DNA of 64,000 nt from Klebsiella quasivariicola. Lineage in GTDB: Bacteria; Pseudomonadota; Gammaproteobacteria; Enterobacterales; Enterobacteriaceae. Location: contig NZ_CP022823.1 in NCBI RefSeq assembly GCF_002269255.1, forward strand, positions 2,604,001 to 2,668,000, written 5' to 3'. How positions within the stretch are numbered: the first letter of the stretch is position 1; every line of letters begins with the position of its first letter. A model generated the notes under the pieces. The model was not told where the DNA came from and ran no database searches. It worked only from the letters and a program-made list of their open reading frames with translations. This document shows, in pieces, positions 35,217 through 44,013 of the stretch. A program made the position numbers and the translations under genes.

Positions 35217-35990
35217 ATGCGTTTTAGCGATAAAGTGGTCGCCATCACCGGCGCGGCCCAGGGCATTGGCCGCCAGACGGCGGAGCAGGCGGCCGCAGAA
35301 GGCGCGGCCCTGCTGCTCATCGATCGCTCGTCCTATGTCCATGAGCTGGCGGCGACGCTGGCGCAATCCGGCTGTCCGGTGCTGGCGCTGGAGGCGGATC
35401 TGGAAGCGTGGGAAAGTACCGAGCAGGCGTTTGCCGCGGGCGTCGCGCATTTTGGCCGCCTCGACGTGCTGATCAACAACGTTGGGGGCACCATCTGGGC
35501 GCGGCCCTTTGCCGAATACCAACCGGAGCAGATTGAGAAAGAGATCCGCCGCTCGCTGTTTCCTACCCTGTGGGGCTGCCGCGCGGCGCTGCCGTGGATG
35601 CTGAAGCAGGGCAAAGGCAGCATTGTCAATATCTCGTCGGTGGCGACGGCAGGGGTGAACCGGGTGCCTTACTCGGCGGCGAAAGGCGGCGTTAACGCGC
35701 TGACCCGGTCGATTGCCATGGAGTACAGCGGCAGCGGTATTCGGATTAACGCCGTGGCGCCGGGCGGGACCGAGGCGCCGCCGCGCCTGACGCCGCGTAA
35801 CGAAGAGCAGCCGAGCGAGCAGGAGAAGGCGTGGTATCAACAGGTGGTCGATCAGACGGTGGCGAGCAGCCTGCAGCACCGCTACGGCACGCTGGCGGAA
35901 CAGGCGAACGCGATCCTGTTTCTCGCCAGCGATGAGGCCAGCTATATCACCGGCGTCACGCTGCCGGTGGCCGGGGGCGATCTCGGCTAA
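35217..35990 (+). CDS. benD: 1,6-dihydroxycyclohexa-2,4-diene-1-carboxylate dehydrogenase
   Basis: This 257-residue short-chain dehydrogenase oxidises and decarboxylates the benzoate cis-diol to catechol. The NAD motif GAAQGIGRQ is at about residues 12-20, NNVGGT in the middle and the catalytic YSAAK with upstream Ser in NISSVA. GGAGG precedes the ATG. It ends the operon and overlaps the convergent yddG by 4 bases. Confidence 0.93.
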   Translation: MRFSDKVVAITGAAQGIGRQTAEQAAAEGAALLLIDRSSYVHELAATLAQSGCPVLALEADLEAWESTEQAFAAGVAHFGRLDVLINNVGGTIWARPFAEYQPEQIEKEIRRSLFPTLWGCRAALPWMLKQGKGSIVNISSVATAGVNRVPYSAAKGGVNALTRSIAMEYSGSGIRINAVAPGGTEAPPRLTPRNEEQPSEQEKAWYQQVVDQTVASSLQHRYGTLAEQANAILFLASDEASYITGVTLPVAGGDLG

Positions 35991-36865
35991 CGCCGGGTAG
36001 CATACCAGCAGAGCAGGGAGCCGAGACACACCATCCCGGCGCCCTGCCAGAATGACCACGACAGGGCCGCACTCAGCAGGATCGCCGCCAGCGCAGAGGA
36101 GAGTACCGGCGTAAAGTACGACGCCGCCGCCAGCAGGCTGACGTTGCCGTGCAGGATCCCCACGTTCCACGCCGCGTAGGCCAGGCCAAGGGCCACCGAA
36201 ACGGTCAGCAGCTTGATGCTTACCGGCCAGCTAAAGATCATGGGTGGCTGCGGTGTGGCGAGAAACTTCAGCCACAGCGTCAGGGCGGTTAACAGGACGA
36301 ACAGCGTAATGGCGTTTTTACCGCGGGCATATTTGGCCGTCACCGTGCAGTAGGCAGCCCAGATAAACGCCCCGACAAAGGCCAGCAGATAGCTGAGCGG
36401 GCTGGAGATGACGTTGCTGATAATCTCGTCCAACTGCAGGCCGTGCTCACCGCCCAACACCCAGCCCACGCCGAGCAGGGCGAGAAGCAGGCCGGGGATC
36501 ACCAGCCAGCTGCTTTTCTGGCCGTTAAACAGGATGGCGAACAAAATCGTCAGGCTGGGCCACAGGTAATTGACCATCCCCACCTCAATGGCCTGCTGGC
36601 GGCTGGCGGCATAGCCCAGCGACAGCGCGAGGCAGATTTCATAGCTGACGAACAGCACGCTGCCGGCCAGCAGATAGCGCCGCGGGATCTGGCGCAGATT
36701 GGGAAAACCGACGGTAAAAATCAGCAGCAGGCCGCTGAGGCTATAAATCATCGCCGCGCCGCCAACCGGTCCCAGTCCTTCGCTGACGCCGCGGATCAAC
36801 CCGACCATCGTGCTCCATAAGATAATGGCGGCGAAGCCGATCGTCGTGGCTCTCTTTTTCTCCAT
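35987..36865 (-). CDS. yddG: aromatic amino acid exporter YddG
   Basis: This 292-residue, ten-helix EamA/DMT exporter is nearly identical in plan to E. coli YddG: LWSTMVGLIRGVSEGLGPVG at the start, VEVGMVNYLWPSLTILFA-type helix 4, and AAWNVGILHGNVSLLA. It exports Phe, Tyr and Trp and related compounds such as paraquat. Adjacent to and divergent from fdnG, as in E. coli. Its stop overlaps benD by 4 bases, marking the right boundary of the smv-cat-ben accessory block. Confidence 0.93.
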   Translation of the reverse strand: MEKKRATTIGFAAIILWSTMVGLIRGVSEGLGPVGGAAMIYSLSGLLLIFTVGFPNLRQIPRRYLLAGSVLFVSYEICLALSLGYAASRQQAIEVGMVNYLWPSLTILFAILFNGQKSSWLVIPGLLLALLGVGWVLGGEHGLQLDEIISNVISSPLSYLLAFVGAFIWAAYCTVTAKYARGKNAITLFVLLTALTLWLKFLATPQPPMIFSWPVSIKLLTVSVALGLAYAAWNVGILHGNVSLLAAASYFTPVLSSALAAILLSAALSWSFWQGAGMVCLGSLLCWYATRR

Positions 36866-36946
36866 GCTTTTCCTGATGGTTACGCAAATGCAGCCGGCAT
36901 ATATATCATTTTTTTATCGGCGAGGGGTGAAATTTTCCGCCGTCGC

Positions 36947-36962
36947 TAACCCTTAGGGATTA
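36947..36962 (+). promoter_or_regulatory. NarL/NarP-type 7-2-7 site upstream of fdnG
   Basis: TAACCCTTAGGGATTA reads as two facing NarL heptamers (TACYYMT-like) separated by two bases. Its centre lies 62 bases upstream of the Fnr-like site centre. In E. coli fdnG the NarL and Fnr sites are at about -105 and -42.5, the same spacing. Confidence 0.65.
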
Positions 36963-37009
36963 ACGAAAATGACCCTGGCTGGCGATTAAGGGGGCGTTGG
37001 TTTTCCTCC

Positions 37010-37023
37010 TTGATTTGACGCAA
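37010..37023 (+). promoter_or_regulatory. Fnr-type site of the fdnG promoter
   Basis: TTGATTTGACGCAA keeps the left TTGAT half and a degenerate right half of the TTGAT-N4-ATCAA consensus. If centred at -42.5, transcription starts near 37059. The sequence TGTTAGTTT at 37042-37050 would supply the -10. Confidence 0.65.
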
Positions 37024-37090
37024 ATTTTCCCGGCATTTTGCTGTTAGTTTCCTCCGCGCGATGAATCAACATCCTGCATGGAGGAATGCA

Positions 37091-40000
37091 ATGGACGTCA
37101 GCCGCAGAAAATTCTTTAAGATCTGCGCAGGCGGTATGGCCGGAACCACAGCCGCCGCTCTGGGTTTTGCCCCCAAAATGGCGCTGGCTCAGGCACGCAA
37201 CTATAAACTGCTGCGAGCGAAAGAGATCCGCAACACCTGCACCTACTGCTCCGTGGGCTGCGGGCTATTAATGTATAGCCTCGGCGACGGCGCGAAAAAC
37301 GCCAAAGAAGCGATTTACCATATCGAAGGGGACCCGGACCATCCGGTGAGCCGGGGCGCACTGTGCCCGAAAGGCGCCGGCCTGCTGGACTATGTCCACA
37401 GCGAAAACCGTCTGCGTTATCCGCAATACCGCGCGCCGGGCTCGGATAAATGGCAGCGCATCTCCTGGGATGAAGCCTTTAGCCGTATCGCCCGACTGAT
37501 GAAAGCCGACCGTGACGCTAACTTTATTGAAAAGAACGAGCAGGGCGTCACGGTTAACCGCTGGCTTTCCACCGGGATGCTGTGCGCCTCGGCGGCAAGC
37601 AATGAGACCGGCATGCTGACGCAAAAATTCGTGCGCTCGCTGGGTATGCTGGCGGTAGACAACCAGGCGCGCGTCTGACACGGACCAACGGTAGCAAGTC
37701 TTGCTCCAACATTTGGTCGCGGTGCGATGACCAACCACTGGGTTGATATCAAAAACGCCAACGTCGTGGTGGTGATGGGCGGTAACGCCGCCGAAGCCCA
37801 TCCGGTGGGTTTCCGCTGGGCGATGGAAGCGAAAAATAATAACGATGCTACGCTTATCGTCGTTGACCCGCGCTTTACGCGCACGGCCTCGGTGGCCGAT
37901 ATCTATGCGCCGATTCGTTCCGGTACCGACATTACCTTCCTGTCGGGCGTGCTGCTGTACCTGATCGAAAATAATAAGATCAATGCCGAGTACGTGAAGC
38001 ATTACACCAATGCCAGCCTGCTGGTGCGGGATGATTTTGCCTTCGAAGAGGGCCTGTTCAGCGGCTACGATGCGCAAAAACGCCAGTACGATAAATCGTC
38101 CTGGAACTACCAGTTCGATGAAAACGGCTACGCCAAACGCGATGAAACGCTCAGCCACCCGCGCTGCGTGTGGAATCTGCTCAGGCAGCATGTTTCCCGC
38201 TACACGCCGGAAGTGGTCGAAAACATCTGCGGTACGCCGAAAGCGGACTTCCTTAAAGTGTGTGAGGTGCTGGCGTCAACCAGCGCTGCAGACCGCACCA
38301 CCACCTTCCTGTATGCCCTGGGCTGGACGCAGCACACCGTCGGCGCGCAGAACATCCGCACCATGGCGATGATTCAGCTGCTGCTCGGCAACATGGGCAT
38401 GGCCGGCGGCGGCGTCAATGCCCTGCGCGGCCACTCCAACATTCAGGGGCTGACCGATTTGGGCCTGCTGTCGACCAGCCTGCCGGGCTATTTGACGCTG
38501 CCATCGGACAAACAGGCCGACCTGCAAAGCTACCTCAGCGCCAACACGCCAAAGGCGACGCTACCCGGGCAGGTGAACTACTGGAGCAATTACCCGAAAT
38601 TTTTCGTCAGCCTGATGAAGTCGTTCTACGGTGAGGCGGCGCAGAAAGAGAACGACTGGGGCTTCAACTGGCTGCCGAAATGGGATCAGGCCTACGACGT
38701 TATCAAGTATTTCAATATGATGGATAACGGCAACGTCACCGGCTACATCTGCCAGGGCTTCAACCCGGTGGCGTCCTTCCCGGACAAAAACAAAGTGGTG
38801 CGTAGTCTCAGTAAGCTGAAATATATGGTGGTTATCGATCCGCTGGTGACCGAGACCTCCACCTTCTGGCAGAACCACGGCGAGTCTAATGATGTCGACC
38901 CGGCTGCGATTCAGACCGAAGTCTTCCGTCTGCCGTCGACCTGCTTTGCCGAAGAAGATGGTTCGATCGCCAACTCCGGCCGCTGGCTGCAGTGGCACTG
39001 GAAAGGCCAGGACGCGCCGGGGGAAGCGCGCAACGATGGCGAAATCCTGGCCGGGATCTATCACTGTTTGCGCGAGCTGTACCGTCGCGAAGGTGGCAAG
39101 GGCGCGGAACCGTTGCTGAAAATGAGCTGGAGTTATAAGCAGCCAGATCATCCGGAATCGGAAGAGGTTGCAAAAGAGAACAACGGCTACGCGCTGGCGG
39201 ATCTCTACGATGGCAATGGGGTGCTGCTGGCGAAAAAAGGGCAACTGCTCAATAGCTTCGCGCTGCTGCGCGATGACGGCAGCACCGCGTCATCTTGCTG
39301 GATCTACACCGGCTGCTGGACCGAGCAGGGTAACCAGATGGCGAATCGCGATAACGCCGATCCTTCGGGCCTGGGCAATACGCTCGGCTGGGCCTGGGCG
39401 TGGCCGCTCAATCGCCGGGTGTTGTATAACCGCGCCTCAGCCGATATCAACGGCAAGCCGTGGGATGCGAAGCGGATGCTGATCCAGTGGAACGGCAGTA
39501 AGTGGGTCGGGAATGATATTCCGGACTTCAATACCGCGCCGCCGGGGAGCAACACCGGGCCGTTTATCATGCAGCAGGAGGGCCTGGGGCGCCTGTTTGC
39601 GCTCGATAAACTGGCGGAGGGGCCATTCCCGGAACACTACGAGCCGATGGAAACGCCGCTTGGCACCAACCCGCTGCACCCGAAGGTGGTCTCCAGCCCG
39701 GTGGTGCGGTTGTATGAAGAGGACGCCATTCGCTTAGGTAAGAAGGATACGTTCCCGTATGTCGGGACCACCTATCGCCTGACCGAACACTTCCATACCT
39801 GGACCAAGCATGCGCTGCTTAATGCGATTGCGCAGCCGGAACAGTTTGTCGAAATCAGCGAAGGGCTGGCGAAAAGCAAAGGTATCGCTAACGGCGACTG
39901 GGTGAAAGTCAGCAGCAAACGCGGCTTTATTCGCGCGGTTGCCGTGGTGACCCGCCGACTGCGCACGCTGAACGTCAACGGCCAGCCGGTGGAGACCGTC

Positions 40001-40138
40001 GGGATCCCGCTGCACTGGGGGTTTGAAGGTGTGGCCCGCAAAGGCTATATCGCCAACACCCTGACGCCTAACGTCGGCGATTCCAACTCGCAAACGCCGG
40101 AGTATAAGGCGTTTTTGGTCAACATCGAGAAAGCGTAA
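37091..40138 (+). CDS. fdnG: formate dehydrogenase N, alpha subunit (selenoprotein)
   Basis: This 1015-residue periplasmic molybdoenzyme oxidises formate to CO2 and matches E. coli FdnG in length and sequence. It has a twin-arginine signal (SRRKFFKICAGG), a 4Fe-4S motif CTYCSVGCGLL and bis-MGD binding regions. Codon 196 is TGA (37676-37678), read as selenocysteine, the molybdenum ligand, with RV before and HGPTVAS after. The frame continues unbroken on the far side. The ATG at 37091 follows GGAGGA by 5 bases. Expression should be anaerobic and nitrate-induced through the upstream Fnr and NarL sites. Confidence 0.96.
37676..37718 (+). promoter_or_regulatory. SECIS element with UGA selenocysteine codon
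   Basis: The TGA is followed by a stem GACCAA (37683-37688) with TTGGTC (37713-37718) and an upper stem AGCAA (37693-37697) with TTGCT (37701-37705). A bulged T lies at 37692 and an AGTCT-type apical loop. These are the features that SelB recognises in bacterial fdnG and fdhF messages. Confidence 0.92.
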
Positions 40139-40149
40139 GGAGCGATTCA

Positions 40150-41034
40150 ATGGCGATGGAAACACAAGACATTATTAAACGCTCCGCGACCAACCCGATC
40201 ACCCCCGCGCCGCGCGCGCGGGACTATAAGGCGGAAGTCGCCAAGCTTATCGATGTCTCCTCCTGCGTGGGCTGTAAAGCCTGCCAGGTGGCCTGTTCCG
40301 AGTGGAATGATATCCGCGATGAAGTGGGGCACTGCGTCGGCGTGTACGACAACCCGGCGGATCTCAGCGCCAAATCCTGGACGGTAATGCGCTTTAGCGA
40401 GACCGAACAGAACGGCAAGCTGGAGTGGCTTATCCGCAAGGATGGCTGTATGCACTGCGAAGATCCGGGCTGCCTGAAGGCCTGTCCGTCCGCCGGGGCG
40501 ATTATTCAGTACGCCAACGGCATCGTCGATTTCCAGCAGGAAAACTGCATCGGCTGCGGCTACTGCATTGCCGGGTGTCCGTTTAACGTCCCGCGTCTTA
40601 ATAAAGAGGATAACCGGGTCTATAAATGCACCTTGTGCGTGGACAGGGTCAGCGTTGGTCAGGAGCCGGCCTGCGTGAAAACCTGTCCTACCGGCGCTAT
40701 CCACTTTGGCACGAAAAAAGAGATGCTGGAGGTGGCGCAGGAGCGGGTGGATAAGCTTAAAAAACGCGGTTATGCCAACGCCGGGATTTACAACCCGCCG
40801 GGCGTCGGCGGCACCCACGTGATGTACGTCCTGCATCATGCCGACCAGCCGGAGCTGTATCACAAGCTGCCGAAGGAACCGCAGATCGATACCAGTATCA
40901 GTCTGTGGAAGGGGGCGCTTAAACCGCTGGCGGCCGCGGGCTTTATCGCCACCTTTGCCGGACTGATTTACCACTACATCGGTATCGGTCCGAACAAGGA
41001 AGTTGACGATGACGAGGAGGAGCATGATGAGTAA
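40150..41034 (+). CDS. fdnH: formate dehydrogenase N, beta (iron-sulfur) subunit
   Basis: This 294-residue subunit has four 4Fe-4S clusters. Cysteine groups are CVGCKACQVACSEW, CMHCEDPGCLKACPS, CIGCGYCIAGCPF and CTLCVDR...CVKTCP. A single C-terminal membrane helix (GFIATFAGLIYHYIGIG) anchors it on the periplasmic side. It carries electrons from FdnG to the cytochrome. Length equals E. coli FdnH. GGAG precedes the ATG, 11 bases after fdnG. Confidence 0.96.
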   Translation: MAMETQDIIKRSATNPITPAPRARDYKAEVAKLIDVSSCVGCKACQVACSEWNDIRDEVGHCVGVYDNPADLSAKSWTVMRFSETEQNGKLEWLIRKDGCMHCEDPGCLKACPSAGAIIQYANGIVDFQQENCIGCGYCIAGCPFNVPRLNKEDNRVYKCTLCVDRVSVGQEPACVKTCPTGAIHFGTKKEMLEVAQERVDKLKKRGYANAGIYNPPGVGGTHVMYVLHHADQPELYHKLPKEPQIDTSISLWKGALKPLAAAGFIATFAGLIYHYIGIGPNKEVDDDEEEHDE

Positions 41035-41683
41035 ATCGAAGATGATTGTGCGCACAACGTTTATCGACCGCGCCTGTCACTGGACGGTAGTGATCGGTTT
41101 CTTCCTCGTGGCGCTGTCGGGAATTTCGTTCTTCTTCCCGACGCTGCAGTGGCTAACGGAAACCTTCGGCACGCCGCAGATGGGGCGTATCCTGCACCCG
41201 TTTTTCGGGGTGCTGATTTTTGTCGCGCTGATGTTTATGTTTGTGCGTTTTGTGCACCACAATATTCCGGATAAGCAGGATATTCCCTGGCTGAAGGGCA
41301 TTGTGGAGGTGCTGAAAGGCAACGAACATAAGGTTGCGCGGGTCGGTAAATATAACGCCGGGCAGAAGATGATGTTCTGGACCATCATGAGCATGATTTT
41401 CGTGCTGCTGGTGACCGGAGTGATTATCTGGCGGCCGTATTTTGCGCCGTATTTTCCGATTCAGGTCATTCGTTACAGCCTGCTGATCCATGCCACCTCG
41501 GCGATTATCCTGATCCACGCCATCCTTATCCATATGTATATGGCATTCTGGGTCAAAGGGTCGATTAAGGGGATGATTGAGGGTAAGGTCAGCCGCCGCT
41601 GGGCGAAGAAACACCACCCGCGCTGGTATCGTGATGTCGAACGCCTGGAAGCGATGAAAGAGAGTCGCGAAGGGATGAAGTAA
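41027..41683 (+). CDS. fdnI: formate dehydrogenase N, gamma subunit (cytochrome b556)
   Basis: This 218-residue, four-helix diheme cytochrome b delivers electrons to menaquinone at the cytoplasmic side, completing the formate half of the nitrate redox loop. Heme-ligand segments are DRACHWTVV, ILHPFFGVLIF and IHATSAIILIHAILIHMYMA. The start MSKSKMIV at 41027 overlaps fdnH by 8 bases and follows GAGGAGG. A second ATG directly before it (41024) is possible. Confidence 0.95.
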   Translation: MSKSKMIVRTTFIDRACHWTVVIGFFLVALSGISFFFPTLQWLTETFGTPQMGRILHPFFGVLIFVALMFMFVRFVHHNIPDKQDIPWLKGIVEVLKGNEHKVARVGKYNAGQKMMFWTIMSMIFVLLVTGVIIWRPYFAPYFPIQVIRYSLLIHATSAIILIHAILIHMYMAFWVKGSIKGMIEGKVSRRWAKKHHPRWYRDVERLEAMKESREGMK

Positions 41684-41698
41684 GCCTTCACGGCGCGA

Positions 41699-41727
41699 AA
41701 CCCGCTCCGGAGATGTCGGAGCGGGTT
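41699..41727. terminator. hairpin between fdnI and the ccdB-like gene
   Basis: AACCCGCTCCG (41699-41709) and CGGAGCGGGTT (41717-41727) form a perfect 11-bp stem with a 7-base loop between convergent genes. No T run follows, so it may stop transcription only partly. Confidence 0.65.
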
Positions 41728-41735
41728 ACCGACAG

Positions 41736-42062
41736 TCAGGAGTTCGTGATAAGTGTATCGATTGAATCGATAACGCCCTGGCGCGCATGATTCAGATTGC
41801 AGACGAAATCCTGTGGCTGGATCCGTTTATTATTTAAGTTACTAATCATTGGCGTACAAAGTAAAAAGCTGTCAAATTCTATATTTATCCTTGGTACGAC
41901 ATGCTGATGCCAGCGTGGTAACTGTTGTGGTCGCATTAAAGGAATAATGACTCTCGTGGCCAGGTCTGCATAATAATCATTCTGCACGATCATATAATAC
42001 GGCAGGGTTTTATTTGTCTGAGCAGAACAATTCCGATAAACATTGAATTGTTCAAGCATCAT
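41736..42062 (-). CDS. CcdB-family toxin
   Basis: This 108-residue protein fits the CcdB gyrase-poison family. An N-terminal strand EQFNVYRN is followed by YYMIVQNDYYADLATRVIIPL, where CcdB has its VQSDIIDTP..RMVIPL segment. The middle has the LPRWHQHVVPRINI pattern. The body looks intact, but the C-terminus reads IDTLITNS instead of the Trp-Gly-Ile that F-plasmid CcdB needs to poison gyrase. The ATG at 42062 overlaps the antitoxin stop as ATGA. Activity is uncertain and it could be an attenuated or resident chromosomal version. Confidence 0.78.
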   Translation of the reverse strand: MMLEQFNVYRNCSAQTNKTLPYYMIVQNDYYADLATRVIIPLMRPQQLPRWHQHVVPRINIEFDSFLLCTPMISNLNNKRIQPQDFVCNLNHARQGVIDSIDTLITNS

Positions 42063-42247
42063 AGTACCCTGAAAAATTCATCATCAGTAAGAGTGCCTCC
42101 TTTTGCAATAAATTCATTCATTGCGGCAATGAATTCCTTGTGCTGTCGCTGTTTATCTGCTTCTCGTAAATCCTTACCTGGCTGTGCTGACGCCTTCTGG
42201 ACGGGTACGTCAGTGGGTCTTTTACGTAGCGTATTACTTTTCATCAT
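42059..42247 (-). CDS. CcdA-like antitoxin
   Basis: The product is about 61-62 residues. The C-terminal half (FIAAMNEFIAKGGTLTDDEF) resembles the toxin-wrapping tail of CcdA. The N-terminal half is basic (KSNTLRKRPTDVPVQK) and could bind DNA, though it does not look like the full ribbon-helix-helix of F CcdA. AGGAG lies upstream of tandem ATGs at 42247 and 42244. The stop overlaps the toxin start by 4 bases, the usual antitoxin-first coupling. Confidence 0.72.
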   Translation of the reverse strand: MMKSNTLRKRPTDVPVQKASAQPGKDLREADKQRQHKEFIAAMNEFIAKGGTLTDDEFFRVL

Positions 42248-42390
42248 AGGCTCCTTGCGGTTGGTTCTGTGATTATTCACTTTACTCACTAAAAAATAAA
42301 TCCCAGCAGGAACTTTAATATTTATTTTGCGAAGCAGCTTCCAGAGGAAAGTAACAGCCTGAAATAGTCATGGTTATTGTAATAAACCTG

Positions 42391-42410
42391 GCGCTGGTAT
42401 TAACCAGCGC
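42391..42410 (-). terminator. hairpin downstream of the PPK2 gene
   Basis: GCGCTGGT (42391-42398) and ACCAGCGC (42403-42410) form a perfect 8-bp stem with a 4-base loop, 13 bases past the PPK2 stop on the minus strand. A short T-rich stretch follows further on. Confidence 0.55.
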
Positions 42411-42422
42411 TGCAGGAAATAA

Positions 42423-43241
42423 TCAAAACTTCTCTGGAATAAAGCGGAAGGGGAAATTGGTCTGTTTCATTTTGCCAATTTTGCGCTTCGGCAGCGTCAC
42501 ATGCTCCACCGGTAACGCTTCATACGGGATCTGCGACAGCAGATGGGTAATGATATTCAGACGCACGCGCTTTTTATCTTCTGAACGGGCGACGAACCAC
42601 GGCGCCCAGGCGGTGTCGGTGGCGGCGAACATGGCGTCGCGGGCGGCGGTATATTCATCCCAGCGGTTGAAAGATTTGATGTCCATCGGCGAGAGCTTCC
42701 AGATTTTACGCCCGTCGTCGATGCGATCCCGCAGGCGGCGCTCCTGCTCCTGCGGCGAGACCTCCAGCCAGTACTTGAGCAGAATAATGCCCGATTCGAC
42801 CATACCTCGCTCCACCATCGGCGCGCCGTCGAGAAACTTCTGTACCTCTTCCGGCGTACAAAAGCCCATCACCCGCTCAACGCCGGCGCGGTTGTACCAG
42901 CTGCGATCGAAAATCACGATCTCGCCGGCCGCCGGGAGATGCTTGATATAGCGCTGAAAATAGAGCTGGCTTTTTTCGCGCTCGGTGGGCGAGGGTAAGG
43001 CCACGACCCGGAAGATACGCGGGCTGACGCGCTCGGTGATCGCCTTAATGGTGCCGCCTTTCCCGGCGCCGTCCCGGCCTTCAAAGACAATGCATACTTT
43101 CAGTCCCTTATGCACCACCCAGCGCTGCAGTTTCACCAGCTCAACGTGGAGTTTGCGCAGCGCTTTCTCATACGCTTTGTTGTCGAGCGGCGCGATTTTT
43201 GCCGCCGTGTCGACCGGATTACCGCTTTTCTTGTTGCCCAT
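42423..43241 (-). CDS. polyphosphate kinase 2 (PPK2) family protein
   Basis: This 272-residue PPK2 enzyme uses inorganic polyphosphate to phosphorylate nucleotides. Walker A is EGRDGAGKGG (about residues 54-63), Walker B is IVIFDRSWYNRAG, and the lid-type segment follows with RLRDRIDDGRKIWKLSP. Length and single-domain plan fit class I, the nucleoside diphosphate kinases. I preferred the ATG at 43241, seven bases after GGAG, to one at 43247. Much longer in-frame extensions run into the VOC gene and are not credible. It lies downstream of that gene on the same strand. Confidence 0.88.
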   Translation of the reverse strand: MGNKKSGNPVDTAAKIAPLDNKAYEKALRKLHVELVKLQRWVVHKGLKVCIVFEGRDGAGKGGTIKAITERVSPRIFRVVALPSPTEREKSQLYFQRYIKHLPAAGEIVIFDRSWYNRAGVERVMGFCTPEEVQKFLDGAPMVERGMVESGIILLKYWLEVSPQEQERRLRDRIDDGRKIWKLSPMDIKSFNRWDEYTAARDAMFAATDTAWAPWFVARSEDKKRVRLNIITHLLSQIPYEALPVEHVTLPKRKIGKMKQTNFPFRFIPEKF

Positions 43242-43308
43242 CGCCATGCTCCGTGTTGCCGGGGTATCCCTTTGAAGTGTAATCCTCCTCCGGCGAGGCG
43301 ATGGAAAA

Positions 43309-43749
43309 TTATTCGCCGGGTTTTGCCGTCTGGATGACTTCCAGACCCACCCGCTGTCCCCACGACAGCTCCAGGGTGTTGCCGTCCGGGTCGGCAAAGA
43401 AGGCGAAATAACCCACCGGATCGCCCAGCTGCTCCGGTTCCCGGCGTAAAACACCTTCCCGCCGTGCGAGGGCTACTTTCTCATCGATCTCGGCCTGGGT
43501 AGCACAGGCGACGCCGAGATGGCCGAACGGTCCCAGCGGCGTATCGGCCGGATCGTCACTTTGCACCAGCACCAGGGCGAAAGGCCGGGTGCGGTCGCTG
43601 AGCCATGCCACTTTCCGCGCCGAGGGGAGATCGGGTTCGCGTTGGTGAATAACGGTCATCGCCGTATAGCGGGTATAAAAATCGATGCTGCTGGCCAGAC
43701 AGCGGACGGTAAAGGCAACATGGGTAAAGCCGACATCAACAGTTTGCAT
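43309..43749 (-). CDS. VOC-family (glyoxalase-like) protein
   Basis: This 146-residue vicinal-oxygen-chelate protein has two beta-alpha-beta-beta-beta modules (VGFTHVAFTVRCLASSIDFY at the start, FGHLGVACATQAEIDEKVAL, and GYFAFFADPDGNTLELSWG at the end). Metal ligands His and Glu are visible at the expected ends. The family covers glyoxalases, dioxygenases and antibiotic-binding proteins, and nothing here decides among them. Confidence 0.82.
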   Translation of the reverse strand: MQTVDVGFTHVAFTVRCLASSIDFYTRYTAMTVIHQREPDLPSARKVAWLSDRTRPFALVLVQSDDPADTPLGPFGHLGVACATQAEIDEKVALARREGVLRREPEQLGDPVGYFAFFADPDGNTLELSWGQRVGLEVIQTAKPGE

Positions 43750-44013
43750 GGATAATTCTCCCGAGATGAACGATGTTTTGACTTTACAACCTCAAGTTAA
43801 CTTGTGATCAATTAGGCGTTTATCCCTTTGAGCCCACTGATTTTGATAGGGGATTGTCACTGCGAAACCACGCTGCCGGTATGCCACGCTGCTGGGGGGC
43901 ATGAACGAATCAGGCCGTTGTATGGAGGAAACTGCCGTCGGGCGTTTTTAGCTGGTGTGTCGGGGCAGGATGGTCAATAATGCCGGCCGTCTCTCAATAC
44001 CCCTAACAGATGT

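Noticed and set aside
37061..37678. fdnG as a pseudogene split by TGA, with a separate gene starting at 37727
   Set aside because: The TGA falls at codon 196, where FdnG has selenocysteine, and a SECIS hairpin follows directly. Total length equals E. coli FdnG.
42423..43454. PPK2 with a 70-residue N-terminal extension
   Set aside because: The extension overlaps the VOC gene in another frame and its composition looks like antisense noise. A well-spaced GGAG supports the start at 43241.
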